From Exiguobacterium sp. s193 (GTDB lineage Bacteria > Bacillota > Bacilli > Exiguobacteriales > Exiguobacteriaceae): a stretch of 64,000 bases of DNA. A program made the translations under genes and the position numbers. Position 1 is the stretch's first letter. Each line of letters opens with the position of its first letter. Below are positions 56,609 to 64,000 of this stretch, piece by piece. The notes below the pieces were generated by a model. The model saw only the letters and a list, made by a program, of their open reading frames with translations, was not told where the DNA came from and made no database searches. Location: contig NZ_JACSMR010000005.1 in the NCBI RefSeq assembly GCF_018618755.1, forward strand, positions 62,001 to 126,000. Reading direction: 5' to 3'.

Positions 56609-58309
56609 TTATTCTAAACCTTCGTACAGCGAACGAACAGCCTGAACGAGATTTCCTTGTTCAATTTCTTCTGCTTCACCACCGCGGCGTGCTTTCAACT
56701 CAACGATTCCGTCAGCTGCTTTTTTCCCGACGTTGATTCGGACAGGTAGACCAATCAAATCAGCATCCGCGAATTTGACACCTGCACGTTCTTTACGATC
56801 ATCAAACAAAACAGAGAATCCAGCAGCCGTCAATTGACGATACAAGTCTTCCGCGACTTCCATTTGATCTGCATTTTTACCGTTGACGGCAATTAAATGG
56901 ACATCATATGGAGCAATCGCTTTTGGCCAAATGATCCCACGCTCGTCATAGTGTTGTTCAACGACGGCAGAAAGTGTCCGCGACACTCCGATACCGTAAC
57001 AACCCATGATGAGGGGTTGTGCTTTTCCACCCTCGTCGAGGAAGGTCGCACCCATCCCTTCCGAATAACGTGTTCCAAGTTTAAAGACTTGTCCGACTTC
57101 GATGCCGCGCGCGAACTTGACGTGTCCTGCACCGTCTGGTGAGGCGTCACCTTCTTCGACGAACCGTAAGTCCGTATATTCTGCTTCAAAATCACGACTT
57201 GGATCAACATGGATATAATGCGTTTCTGCTTTATTTGCACCACAGACTGCATTCGTCAAGGCACGGACAGCATAATCCGCAACGACTTTCATGTCCGCTC
57301 CGATCGGACCAAGCGTGCCTGGTTTCGAGTGCAGTGCTTGTTCGATTTCTTCGTCAGACGCCATCGTGATATCAAGCGCACCGAGATAGTTCTTTAATTT
57401 GATGTCATTCACTTCGTGGTCACCCCGGACAAGTGCCATGACGAGACCTTGTTCCGTTTTGAAGATGACGGTCTTGATCGATTCCGTTGCCGGTAACTGT
57501 AAAAATTCACCGACTGCTTCAATCGTTTTTGCCTCTTCCGTATGGACGGTCTCGAGTGCTTCCGGTGTCTTCGCTTGTGCTTCGTACGCATCAACGGCTT
57601 CCGCCATCTCAAGGTTCGCTGCATAATCCGACTGATCCGAGTAGACAATCGTGTCTTCTCCGATGGCTGCAAGCGCATGGAATTCATGTGTGCCGCTTCC
57701 ACCGATTGCACCTGAGTCTGCGACGACGGGACGGAACTCCAATCCGACGCGTGTAAAAATTTTCGTATACGTTTCAAACATGTTTTGATACTCAGCGTCC
57801 AAACTTTCTTGCGTTGCATGGAACGAATACGCATCTTTCATGATGAACTCACGTCCGCGTAAGAGACCGAACCGCGGTCGCCGCTCATCTCGGTATTTCA
57901 TTTGAATCTGAAACAGGTTGACCGGTAATTTTTTATACGAGTTCAATTCATCACGAACGATTGACGTAATCAATTCTTCGTGCGTCGCCCCAAGTGCAAA
58001 ACGACGGTCATGACGATCGGTCAGACGCATCAGTTCAGGTCCATAAATATCCCAGCGTCCTGTTTCTTCCCACAGTTCTGCCGGCTGGATTGCCGGCATC
58101 AATAATTCTTGCGCGCCAGCTGCTTCCATCTCTTCACGAACGATTGTCTCAATGTTCGCAAGGACACGTTTCGCAAGCGGCAAGTAAGAATAAATTCCCG
58201 CTGCATTTTGACGCATGAATCCTGCGCGTAATAAAAGTTGGTGACTGATCGCCTCTGCGTCTGATGGTACTTCACGCAATGTTGGCATAAACATTTTCGA
58301 TTGTTTCAT
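56609..58309 (-). CDS. proS: Prolyl-tRNA synthetase
   Basis: 566 residues, the bacterial form with an editing insertion. Class II motifs [21 protein letters not shown], the motif 2 [24 protein letters not shown] (split by turn), and motif 3 [18 protein letters not shown]. The YbaK-like insertion that removes mischarged alanine spans about 230-390 ([21 protein letters not shown]). C-terminal anticodon-binding domain 470-566. Located between rseP and polC as in B. subtilis. Confidence 0.97.
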   Translation of the reverse strand: MKQSKMFMPTLREVPSDAEAISHQLLLRAGFMRQNAAGIYSYLPLAKRVLANIETIVREEMEAAGAQELLMPAIQPAELWEETGRWDIYGPELMRLTDRHDRRFALGATHEELITSIVRDELNSYKKLPVNLFQIQMKYRDERRPRFGLLRGREFIMKDAYSFHATQESLDAEYQNMFETYTKIFTRVGLEFRPVVADSGAIGGSGTHEFHALAAIGEDTIVYSDQSDYAANLEMAEAVDAYEAQAKTPEALETVHTEEAKTIEAVGEFLQLPATESIKTVIFKTEQGLVMALVRGDHEVNDIKLKNYLGALDITMASDEEIEQALHSKPGTLGPIGADMKVVADYAVRALTNAVCGANKAETHYIHVDPSRDFEAEYTDLRFVEEGDASPDGAGHVKFARGIEVGQVFKLGTRYSEGMGATFLDEGGKAQPLIMGCYGIGVSRTLSAVVEQHYDERGIIWPKAIAPYDVHLIAVNGKNADQMEVAEDLYRQLTAAGFSVLFDDRKERAGVKFADADLIGLPVRINVGKKAADGIVELKARRGGEAEEIEQGNLVQAVRSLYEGLE

Positions 58310-58339
58310 ATGAGTCGTAAACCCCTTCTGAGTGAAAGT

Positions 58340-59581
58340 TTAAAAGAATTTCTGAATGTCATTCCATGTGACGACGAGCATCAAGAGCATTAATAGTGCA
58401 AAGCCAACGAAATGGACCAATCCCTCTTTTTGGGGATCAACTGGCTTGCCACGTAACGCTTCAAGGAAGAGGAACAAAAGACGTCCACCATCAAGAGCAG
58501 GGAGCGGCAACAAGTTAAAGACCGCTAAGTTGACGGACAATAAAGCCGTCCATGTCAACAACATTGAAAATCCACTATCTGCCACTTGATCCGTCATCTT
58601 GACGATGCCGACTGGACCAGACAGTTGATCGACGCCGACTGCACCCGTCACTAAGTCACCGACTGCTCCGACGATTAACGTCGACATCCGCCATGTTTCG
58701 GTCACACCAGTTTCGAGTGCCGTTCCGAATGATTTTTCCGTTTCGTTCGTCACGCCGATGATTCCGACTTTTTGATCGCCTTGTTGCTGAATCTTCGGTG
58801 TGATTTGTGTTGTCGCTTCTTTACCATCTCGTTCATAGACGACAGTCGTCTCTTTGCCGGCTTGATCTTGGAAACCAGCACGCAGGTCCGTCCATTTCGT
58901 CGTTTCATCTCCATTGACGGAAACGATCCGATCGCCTTCGACGAGTCCCGCTTGATCCGCTGGCGAACCTTTTTGAACCGTCCCGATGACACTATCTCCC
59001 GTCGGAGAACCATTATACAGGGCTAACCCAAACAAGATGACGAAGGCGAGAACAAAGTTCATCGCCGGTCCAGCAGCAATCGCAAGAACTCGTTTAAAGA
59101 CGGATTTCGATCCAAATGTCCGGTCATATGGAGCGATTTGTGTCCGTGTTTGACCTTCGACGAGAAACGCTGTGTTTGAGATCTCATAACGCGTCGACAC
59201 TTCATCTTGTAACCCGACGAGTTCCAATTTGTGTAACAAATCAATTTGCTCGACGGTGACGACTTGATCTGCTTTCGGATGACTCGCATCTAAATAAATC
59301 GTCTCGACCACGCCATCGTTTAATCCTAACCCAACCGATTGGCCCGGTTTGACTTCAACGAACTCCGGTTCTTCTCCAGCCATCTTGACGTACCCACCAA
59401 TCGGAAGCAACCGAACCGTATACAGTGTTTCATTTTTGAAGAACGAAAAAATTTTCGGTCCAAAGCCAATCGCGAATTCACGACAGAGGATTCCAGCGCG
59501 CTTCGCCATCACGAGATGACCCCATTCATGTACGGCAACAAGTACACCGAACATCAATACGATCGAAATAAAGGTCGTCAT
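58340..59581 (-). CDS. rseP: Site-2 intramembrane zinc protease RseP/RasP
   Basis: 413 residues from ATG 59581 (MTTFISIV). HEWGH at 18-22 in the first membrane helix, a PDZ domain (about 195-285; GDRIVSVNGDE), and LPLPALDGGRLLF in a late helix, plus about four membrane segments. RasP makes the second cut in anti-sigma factors after PrsW (also in this window) and degrades signal peptides. Confidence 0.95.
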   Translation of the reverse strand: MTTFISIVLMFGVLVAVHEWGHLVMAKRAGILCREFAIGFGPKIFSFFKNETLYTVRLLPIGGYVKMAGEEPEFVEVKPGQSVGLGLNDGVVETIYLDASHPKADQVVTVEQIDLLHKLELVGLQDEVSTRYEISNTAFLVEGQTRTQIAPYDRTFGSKSVFKRVLAIAAGPAMNFVLAFVILFGLALYNGSPTGDSVIGTVQKGSPADQAGLVEGDRIVSVNGDETTKWTDLRAGFQDQAGKETTVVYERDGKEATTQITPKIQQQGDQKVGIIGVTNETEKSFGTALETGVTETWRMSTLIVGAVGDLVTGAVGVDQLSGPVGIVKMTDQVADSGFSMLLTWTALLSVNLAVFNLLPLPALDGGRLLFLFLEALRGKPVDPQKEGLVHFVGFALLMLLMLVVTWNDIQKFF

Positions 59582-59594
59582 TGCTATCCCATCC

Positions 59595-60749
59595 TTAGTT
59601 AGTGAGTGAAAGCGACGTGATAAACGCACGTGCCCAGCGGTCCGCCTCTAAAATTTGATCCAAGGACGGATCGTGGATCAATTCATGCGCCTGCAACGCT
59701 GCCTCAACACTCGCTTCGATTTCTAAAAAGCTGATTTCCCCATTTAAGAAGCGGGCAACGGCTTGTTCGTTCGCGGCATTAAGTACTGAAGGCATCGAGC
59801 CACCGACACTCCCGGCTTCAAAAGCAAGGCGCAGTAACGGGTAACGTTCAAATGATGCTTCAGCAAAGTTCAAGCGTCCGATTTGTTTTAAGTTTAACCG
59901 TTCTCCCCCCTTGATTTCAAGGCGGGACGGATATGTAAGGGCATATTGAATCGGTTCGCGCATATCCGGCATTCCAAGTTGTGCCATAACAGCACCATCC
60001 TTAAATTCGACCATCGAGTGAATGATTGATTCGCGGTGAATGACGACGTCAATATCTTCGTACGCGACGTCAAACAACCAGTGTGCTTCGATGACTTCAA
60101 ACCCTTTGTTCATCATCGTTGCAGAATCAATCGTAATTTTTGCACCCATCGACCAATTCGGATGATTCAGCGCTTGCTCGACTGTGACTTCTGCCAATTG
60201 ATCACGTGTCATGTCACGGAAACTACCGCCAGATGCCGTTAACATGATTTGTCGGACATCTTCACGTCGCTCGCCGTTCAAGCACTGAAAAATCGCTGCG
60301 TGCTCACTATCGACAGGTAAGATGGCGACACCTTTTTCACGTGCTTTCGCCATGACCAGGTGTCCAGCAGTAACAAGAGTTTCTTTGTTCGCAAGGCCAA
60401 TCGTTTTTCCGGCTTCGATCGCCGCGAGTGTCGGACGTAGCCCGATTGCACCGACGACCGCCGTGATGACGATATCAGCCTCTTCCATCGTCGCGACGTC
60501 GATTAAGCCCTGCTCCCCTGTCACAATCGTCGGCTGGTAGTCAAGCAACGGTTGTAACTGTTCACGTGTTGGTTCATCGATGACAGAAACGAGCATCGGA
60601 CGTAAACGATTTAACCAAGGGACAGCGACTGTGTTATTTTTTCCGAATGCAAAGCTGACGAGTTGGAACCGTTCAGGATTGGCAGCGATGACGTCAAGCG
60701 TCTGCGTTCCAATCGAACCGGTTCCCCCAATAATACTGACTTTCTTCAT
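59595..60749 (-). CDS. dxr: 1-deoxy-D-xylulose 5-phosphate reductoisomerase
   Basis: Second step of the MEP isoprenoid route, supplying units for undecaprenyl and heptaprenyl chains made by neighbours uppS and hepST. 384 residues. [14 protein letters not shown] (NADPH), [23 protein letters not shown] and [23 protein letters not shown] are the signature blocks. GAGGAAG precedes the ATG. Confidence 0.97.
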   Translation of the reverse strand: MKKVSIIGGTGSIGTQTLDVIAANPERFQLVSFAFGKNNTVAVPWLNRLRPMLVSVIDEPTREQLQPLLDYQPTIVTGEQGLIDVATMEEADIVITAVVGAIGLRPTLAAIEAGKTIGLANKETLVTAGHLVMAKAREKGVAILPVDSEHAAIFQCLNGERREDVRQIMLTASGGSFRDMTRDQLAEVTVEQALNHPNWSMGAKITIDSATMMNKGFEVIEAHWLFDVAYEDIDVVIHRESIIHSMVEFKDGAVMAQLGMPDMREPIQYALTYPSRLEIKGGERLNLKQIGRLNFAEASFERYPLLRLAFEAGSVGGSMPSVLNAANEQAVARFLNGEISFLEIEASVEAALQAHELIHDPSLDQILEADRWARAFITSLSLTN

Positions 60750-60761
60750 GTAACTTCCTCC

Positions 60762-61562
60762 TCAACTAAAAATGCCGAGTGTAATCAATACGGTAAAGAC
60801 GATCAACATACTATCAAATCGATCGAGAATTCCACCGTGGCCCGGGAGTAAGTTCCCAGCATCTTTGACACCGTAATGCCGCTTATAGGCAGACTGGACA
60901 AGATCACCCAGTTGACCGACGACGGCAACGATCAATGCGAGTAAAACGACTTCTGCATACCCGAGCGTCGGGTTGATCGCTTCAAATACTAAACCAAGCA
61001 GTAGGGCAAGTAAAATACCTCCAGCTGCCCCTTCAATCGTTTTATTCGGACTGATCGCTGGCCACAGTTTTGTTTTTCCGAAACGTTTGCCTACGAAATA
61101 GGCACCTGAATCCGTGAACCAAATCAATAAAATGATTAACAGTGATAAAGTCAGACCGTTATCGAGTAAACGAATGAACGCAAACGAAGCAAACCCAACA
61201 CCGACATAAAGGCTTGTCAGTAACAAAAAAGCCACGTCATCAAACGTGAAGACATTTTTAGAGAATACGTTCCAAAACAAACCAACTAAAATAATCAGCA
61301 TGCCCCAAGCCAGTGGTGAAAGACCGAGTGTAATCGTTTGATCACGCGTCATCTCATACACGGGGACGAAGGGAAGTAATGTCCCAATCCCGAACAAAAG
61401 CACGGGAATTGACGAAAAACTGAGTTGTCTCATCTTGACGAGTTCTGTATAACCAATCACTGTTAAGATTGCCATGAAGGCAAGAAATGGAATTCCACCT
61501 AAGTAAAGTAAACCTAAAAAGATGGCACCTGCCCAAATGGCGGTAATAATACGCGTTTTCAT
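60762..61562 (-). CDS. cdsA: Phosphatidate cytidylyltransferase
   Basis: Makes CDP-diacylglycerol from phosphatidic acid and CTP. 266 residues from ATG 61562 (MKTRI) with GAGGA eight bases upstream. About eight membrane helices; the signature block KRHYGVKDAGNLLPGHGGILDRFDSM is at about 225-250. In the conserved uppS-cdsA-dxr order. Confidence 0.96.
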   Translation of the reverse strand: MKTRIITAIWAGAIFLGLLYLGGIPFLAFMAILTVIGYTELVKMRQLSFSSIPVLLFGIGTLLPFVPVYEMTRDQTITLGLSPLAWGMLIILVGLFWNVFSKNVFTFDDVAFLLLTSLYVGVGFASFAFIRLLDNGLTLSLLIILLIWFTDSGAYFVGKRFGKTKLWPAISPNKTIEGAAGGILLALLLGLVFEAINPTLGYAEVVLLALIVAVVGQLGDLVQSAYKRHYGVKDAGNLLPGHGGILDRFDSMLIVFTVLITLGIFS

Positions 61563-61581
61563 AAGCAATATCCTCGTTTAG

Positions 61582-62319
61582 TCAGACGCCGCCGAATCGG
61601 CGTGTCCGTTGATTGTAGTCTTCGATTGCCGCTAAAAATTGTTCCCGTCGAAACTCTGGCCATAAGACATCTGTAAAGTAAAATTCTGCGTAGGCTGCTT
61701 GCCATAATAAAAAGTTCGACAAACGTTGTTCCCCACTCGTCCGAATGACAAGATCGACATCCGTCATCGAACCTGTCATCAATTCCTGTTCGATGACCTC
61801 TTGAGTGATCATGTCCGGAAGAAGTTCTCCCGCCTGGACTTTTTTTGCCACATGTTGCATCACTTGAACGATTTCGTCACGTCCGCCATAGTTCAAGGCG
61901 AAAATCAAACGGAGACCGGTGTTATCAGCCGTGTCCTGTTTTGCTTGTTGGACTGCCTCACGTGTATAGACGGGCAAACGCGATATTTCCCCAGCGACTT
62001 CCACTTTTACATTTCGTGCATTCAAGTCTTTTAAATCTGACTCTAAAAATTGAGCAGGTAATTTCATCAAGAAGCTGACCTCTTCTTCAGGGCGTGTCCA
62101 GTTTTCCGTCGAGAACGCATACAACGTCAGGCTCTTCACACCTAATTCATTGGCGACACGAACGACTTCCCGGACCGATTTCATTCCTTCTCGGTGCCCC
62201 ATGATGCGGGGAAGTCCTCGTTTTTTTGCCCAACGTCCGTTTCCGTCCATGATGATTGCAACGTGATCAGGTACGTGTTGCCCGACCACTTCTTTTGTCT
62301 GGTTTAACCATTGAAACAT
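61582..62319 (-). CDS. uppS: Undecaprenyl diphosphate synthase
   Basis: Builds the C55 lipid carrier for cell-wall precursors by cis-prenyl addition. 245 residues. HVAIIMDGNGRWAKKRGLPR (catalytic Asp about 25), GHREGMKSV, LTLYAFSTENWTRP, and DLVIRTSGEQRLSNFLLWQ near the C-terminus are complete. Confidence 0.97.
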   Translation of the reverse strand: MFQWLNQTKEVVGQHVPDHVAIIMDGNGRWAKKRGLPRIMGHREGMKSVREVVRVANELGVKSLTLYAFSTENWTRPEEEVSFLMKLPAQFLESDLKDLNARNVKVEVAGEISRLPVYTREAVQQAKQDTADNTGLRLIFALNYGGRDEIVQVMQHVAKKVQAGELLPDMITQEVIEQELMTGSMTDVDLVIRTSGEQRLSNFLLWQAAYAEFYFTDVLWPEFRREQFLAAIEDYNQRTRRFGGV

Positions 62320-62349
62320 TTACTTCTTCCTCCCCTCATTCATTTATAA

Positions 62350-62384
62350 GAAGAAAGGGACTCTTCGTGTGACAAAGAGTCCCC
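62350..62384 (-). terminator. Stem-loop terminator between frr and uppS
   Basis: Nine-to-ten-bp stem GGGACTCTT/AAGAGTCCC with nine-base loop; TTTCTTCTT on the minus strand, so moderate strength. Confidence 0.75.
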
Positions 62385-62403
62385 AACATGACGACATTTT
62401 GCG

Positions 62404-62961
62404 TCATACTTCCATGATTTCTTTTTCTTTATCCGTCGCTGTTTGATCAAGCGCTTTGACGAATTTATCCGTTAATGTTTGGACGTCTTCCGTGTAACCA
62501 CGTAAGTCATCTTCTGTTAACGCGCCATCTTTTTCTTCTTTTTTCAGTTGCTCATTCGTATCACGGCGAATGTTACGTAACGCAACTTTGCCTTCTTCTG
62601 TATACTTCTTGACGAGCTTAACGAGTTCCTTCCGACGATCTTCTGTCAGTGGTGGAATCGCCAACCGGATGACCGTACCATCTGAAGATGGTGCCAATCC
62701 TAAATCTGCACGTTGGATTGCTTTTTCGATTTCAGTAACCATCGATTTATCCCAAGGTGTGATTAAGATGAGGCGTGCTTCCGGTGTATTGACGTTCGCG
62801 ACTTGATTAAGTGGCGTAGGTGAACCGTAGTAATCAACCTGAACAGGGTCAAGGATTGCAACGTTTGCACGACCAGCACGTAGTGTCGCAAGTTCTTTTT
62901 TAAGCGAAAGATGCGCTTTTTCCATCCGCTCTTCTGCTTGTTTCATGATTTGCTGTGACAT
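62404..62961 (-). CDS. frr: Ribosome recycling factor
   Basis: Splits the post-termination ribosome with EF-G. 185 residues, the exact family length. [31 protein letters not shown] and [15 protein letters not shown] are diagnostic. It follows pyrH by one base. Confidence 0.98.
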   Translation of the reverse strand: MSQQIMKQAEERMEKAHLSLKKELATLRAGRANVAILDPVQVDYYGSPTPLNQVANVNTPEARLILITPWDKSMVTEIEKAIQRADLGLAPSSDGTVIRLAIPPLTEDRRKELVKLVKKYTEEGKVALRNIRRDTNEQLKKEEKDGALTEDDLRGYTEDVQTLTDKFVKALDQTATDKEKEIMEV

Positions 62962-62962
62962 A

Positions 62963-63682
62963 TTATTTCCCCCTTACGAGTGTTCCGATTTCGTCGCCAA
63001 CGACGACGCGTTTAATATTTCCTTCTTCCATCAATGAGAAAACGATGAGCGGAATATCATTATCCATGCAGAGTGACGTTGCAGTCGAATCCATGACTTG
63101 CAAGCCGTCTTTTAAGACATCGAGGTAAGACAACGTCTCAAATTTCTTCGCATCCGGATCCACGTTCGGATCAGCCGAATACACACCATCGACATTGTTT
63201 TTCGCCATCAAGATGACCTCGGCTTCAATTTCAGCAGCACGGAGCGCTGCTGTCGTATCTGTCGAGAAGTACGGATTACCCGTTCCAGCCGCAAAGATGA
63301 CGACACGCCCTTTTTCTAAATGACGCATCGCACGACGACGAATGTACGGTTCAGCAACTTGTCGCATTTCGATTGAAGTCTGGACGCGTGTTTCAACGCC
63401 AACCGACTCTAAGCTATCTTGTAGTGCGAGCGAGTTCATGACCGTCGCAAGCATCCCCATATAATCGGCATTTGCCCGGTCCATTCCAAGTTCTGCCCCT
63501 GTCTTACCACGCCAAATGTTACCTGCACCTACTACGACGGCAACTTGTACATTCAATTCCACCAATTCACGAATCTGTTGAGAAATTGAATTGACGATTG
63601 TGGGGTTGATTCCGAACCCTTGATCACCTGCGAGCGCTTCTCCGCTCAATTTTAACACAATCCGGTTATATTTCGGTTGCAT
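62963..63682 (-). CDS. pyrH: UMP kinase
   Basis: Phosphorylates UMP to UDP; bacterial type of the amino acid kinase fold, GTP-activated and UTP-inhibited in relatives. 239 residues. [21 protein letters not shown], and [19 protein letters not shown] are clear. Preceded by the tsf terminator. Confidence 0.97.
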   Translation of the reverse strand: MQPKYNRIVLKLSGEALAGDQGFGINPTIVNSISQQIRELVELNVQVAVVVGAGNIWRGKTGAELGMDRANADYMGMLATVMNSLALQDSLESVGVETRVQTSIEMRQVAEPYIRRRAMRHLEKGRVVIFAAGTGNPYFSTDTTAALRAAEIEAEVILMAKNNVDGVYSADPNVDPDAKKFETLSYLDVLKDGLQVMDSTATSLCMDNDIPLIVFSLMEEGNIKRVVVGDEIGTLVRGK

Positions 63683-63710
63683 GACTACGTCCTCCTTGCT
63701 AAATTCCGTA

Positions 63711-63766
63711 AAAAAGGAACACGAACCACTTCCACACGAAAGTGGATTGAAGCATACGTGTTCCTT
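63711..63766 (-). terminator. Terminator between tsf and pyrH
   Basis: Ten-bp outer stem AAGGAACACG/CGTGTTCCTT with an inner hairpin (CCACTT/AAGTGG), then a T run on the minus strand. Confidence 0.85.
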
Positions 63767-63792
63767 CTCTTGTCATCAGGAAATCCTGATTC

Positions 63793-64000
63793 TTATTTTT
63801 TAAGTTGGTTCATAACTTCTTCAGCGAAGTTTTCTTCACGTTTTTCCATACCTTCTCCAACTTCGAAGCGTACGAATGAAACGATTTTTCCGCCTTTAGA
63901 TTCTACGTATTTACCAACTTTGAAATCTGGATCTTTAACGAATGTTTGGTCAACGAGGCAAATTTCCTCGAAGTACTTGTTCATACGTCCAGCGATCATT
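63793..64000 (-). CDS. tsf: Elongation factor Ts, C-terminal fragment
   Basis: Last 68-69 residues; the gene continues beyond the window. The visible part ([19 protein letters not shown], then [21 protein letters not shown]) is the C-terminal end of EF-Ts, the nucleotide exchange factor of EF-Tu. Order tsf-pyrH-frr is universal in Firmicutes. Confidence 0.95.
   Translation of the reverse strand, partial: MIAGRMNKYFEEICLVDQTFVKDPDFKVGKYVESKGGKIVSFVRFEVGEGMEKREENFAEEVMNQLKK

Overview
The window is a chromosomal segment of a low-to-moderate GC Firmicute of the order Bacillales that does not appear to sporulate. Protein sequences and gene order follow Bacillus subtilis closely (ypiA-aroA-aroB-aroC-cheR-ndk-hepT-menG-hepS-hup; der-gpsA-yphE-yphF; tsf-pyrH-frr-uppS-cdsA-dxr-rseP-proS-polC; rimP-nusA-ylxR-ylxQ-infB-rbfA-truB-ribF-rpsO-pnp-mlpA), but the spore genes that B. 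subtilis carries at these points (spoIVA, sleB-ypeB, spoVFAB) are missing. With a murE-femAB cluster outside the division cluster and a CarH-type regulator, this suggests Exiguobacterium or a close relative. That assignment is inference; no rRNA gene is present to confirm it. Nearly all genes lie on the minus strand; only ansA and fer are on the plus strand.

Layout. 1-5.4 kb: a TPR protein (YpiA-like), the chorismate genes aroA, aroB, aroC and chemotaxis methyltransferase cheR. 5.6-8.8 kb: ndk, the menaquinone side-chain and methylation genes (hepT, menG, hepS) and HU protein. 8.9-16.2 kb: lipoprotein YphF, small membrane protein YphE, gpsA, der, a four-S1-domain protein, plsC, cmk, a PilZ protein and the PrsW protease. 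16.4-25.5 kb: asparaginase, bacilliredoxin reductase, glutamate dehydrogenase, ddl, a MecA paralogue, a CarH/LitR-like MerR regulator with a B12-binding domain, a small membrane protein, recQ and ypbB. 25.7-33.6 kb: ferredoxin, then a guanosine-type nucleoside ABC transporter (nupNOPQ) with a GntR/HutC regulator and a second BMP lipoprotein; between the last two lie about 750 bp of tandem, highly structured non-coding repeats. 33.9-42.6 kb: ftsK/spoIIIE translocase, RNase J2-like nuclease, and a cell-wall operon (murE, femAB-type transferase, M15 peptidase), followed by the M16 peptidase mlpA. 42.7-52.1 kb: pnp, rpsO and the nusA-infB operon. 52.2-64 kb: polC, proS, rseP, dxr, cdsA, uppS, frr, pyrH and the C-terminal part of tsf.

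The genes are mostly core: aromatic amino acid and menaquinone synthesis feed each other through chorismate; the right half holds translation, RNA turnover, lipid/undecaprenyl synthesis and replication. The accessory interest lies in four places: the CarH-like regulator, the tandem structured repeats beside a duplicated lipoprotein gene, a set of matching palindromes at the GntR and lipoprotein promoters, and the cell-wall cluster that stands where B. subtilis has spoVFAB-asd-dapGA.

Start codons were re-chosen by ribosome binding site position where the longest reading frame was unlikely. Promoters, operators, cre sites and terminators are called by eye. Gene-order comparisons with B. subtilis and family statements are from general knowledge, not from a search.
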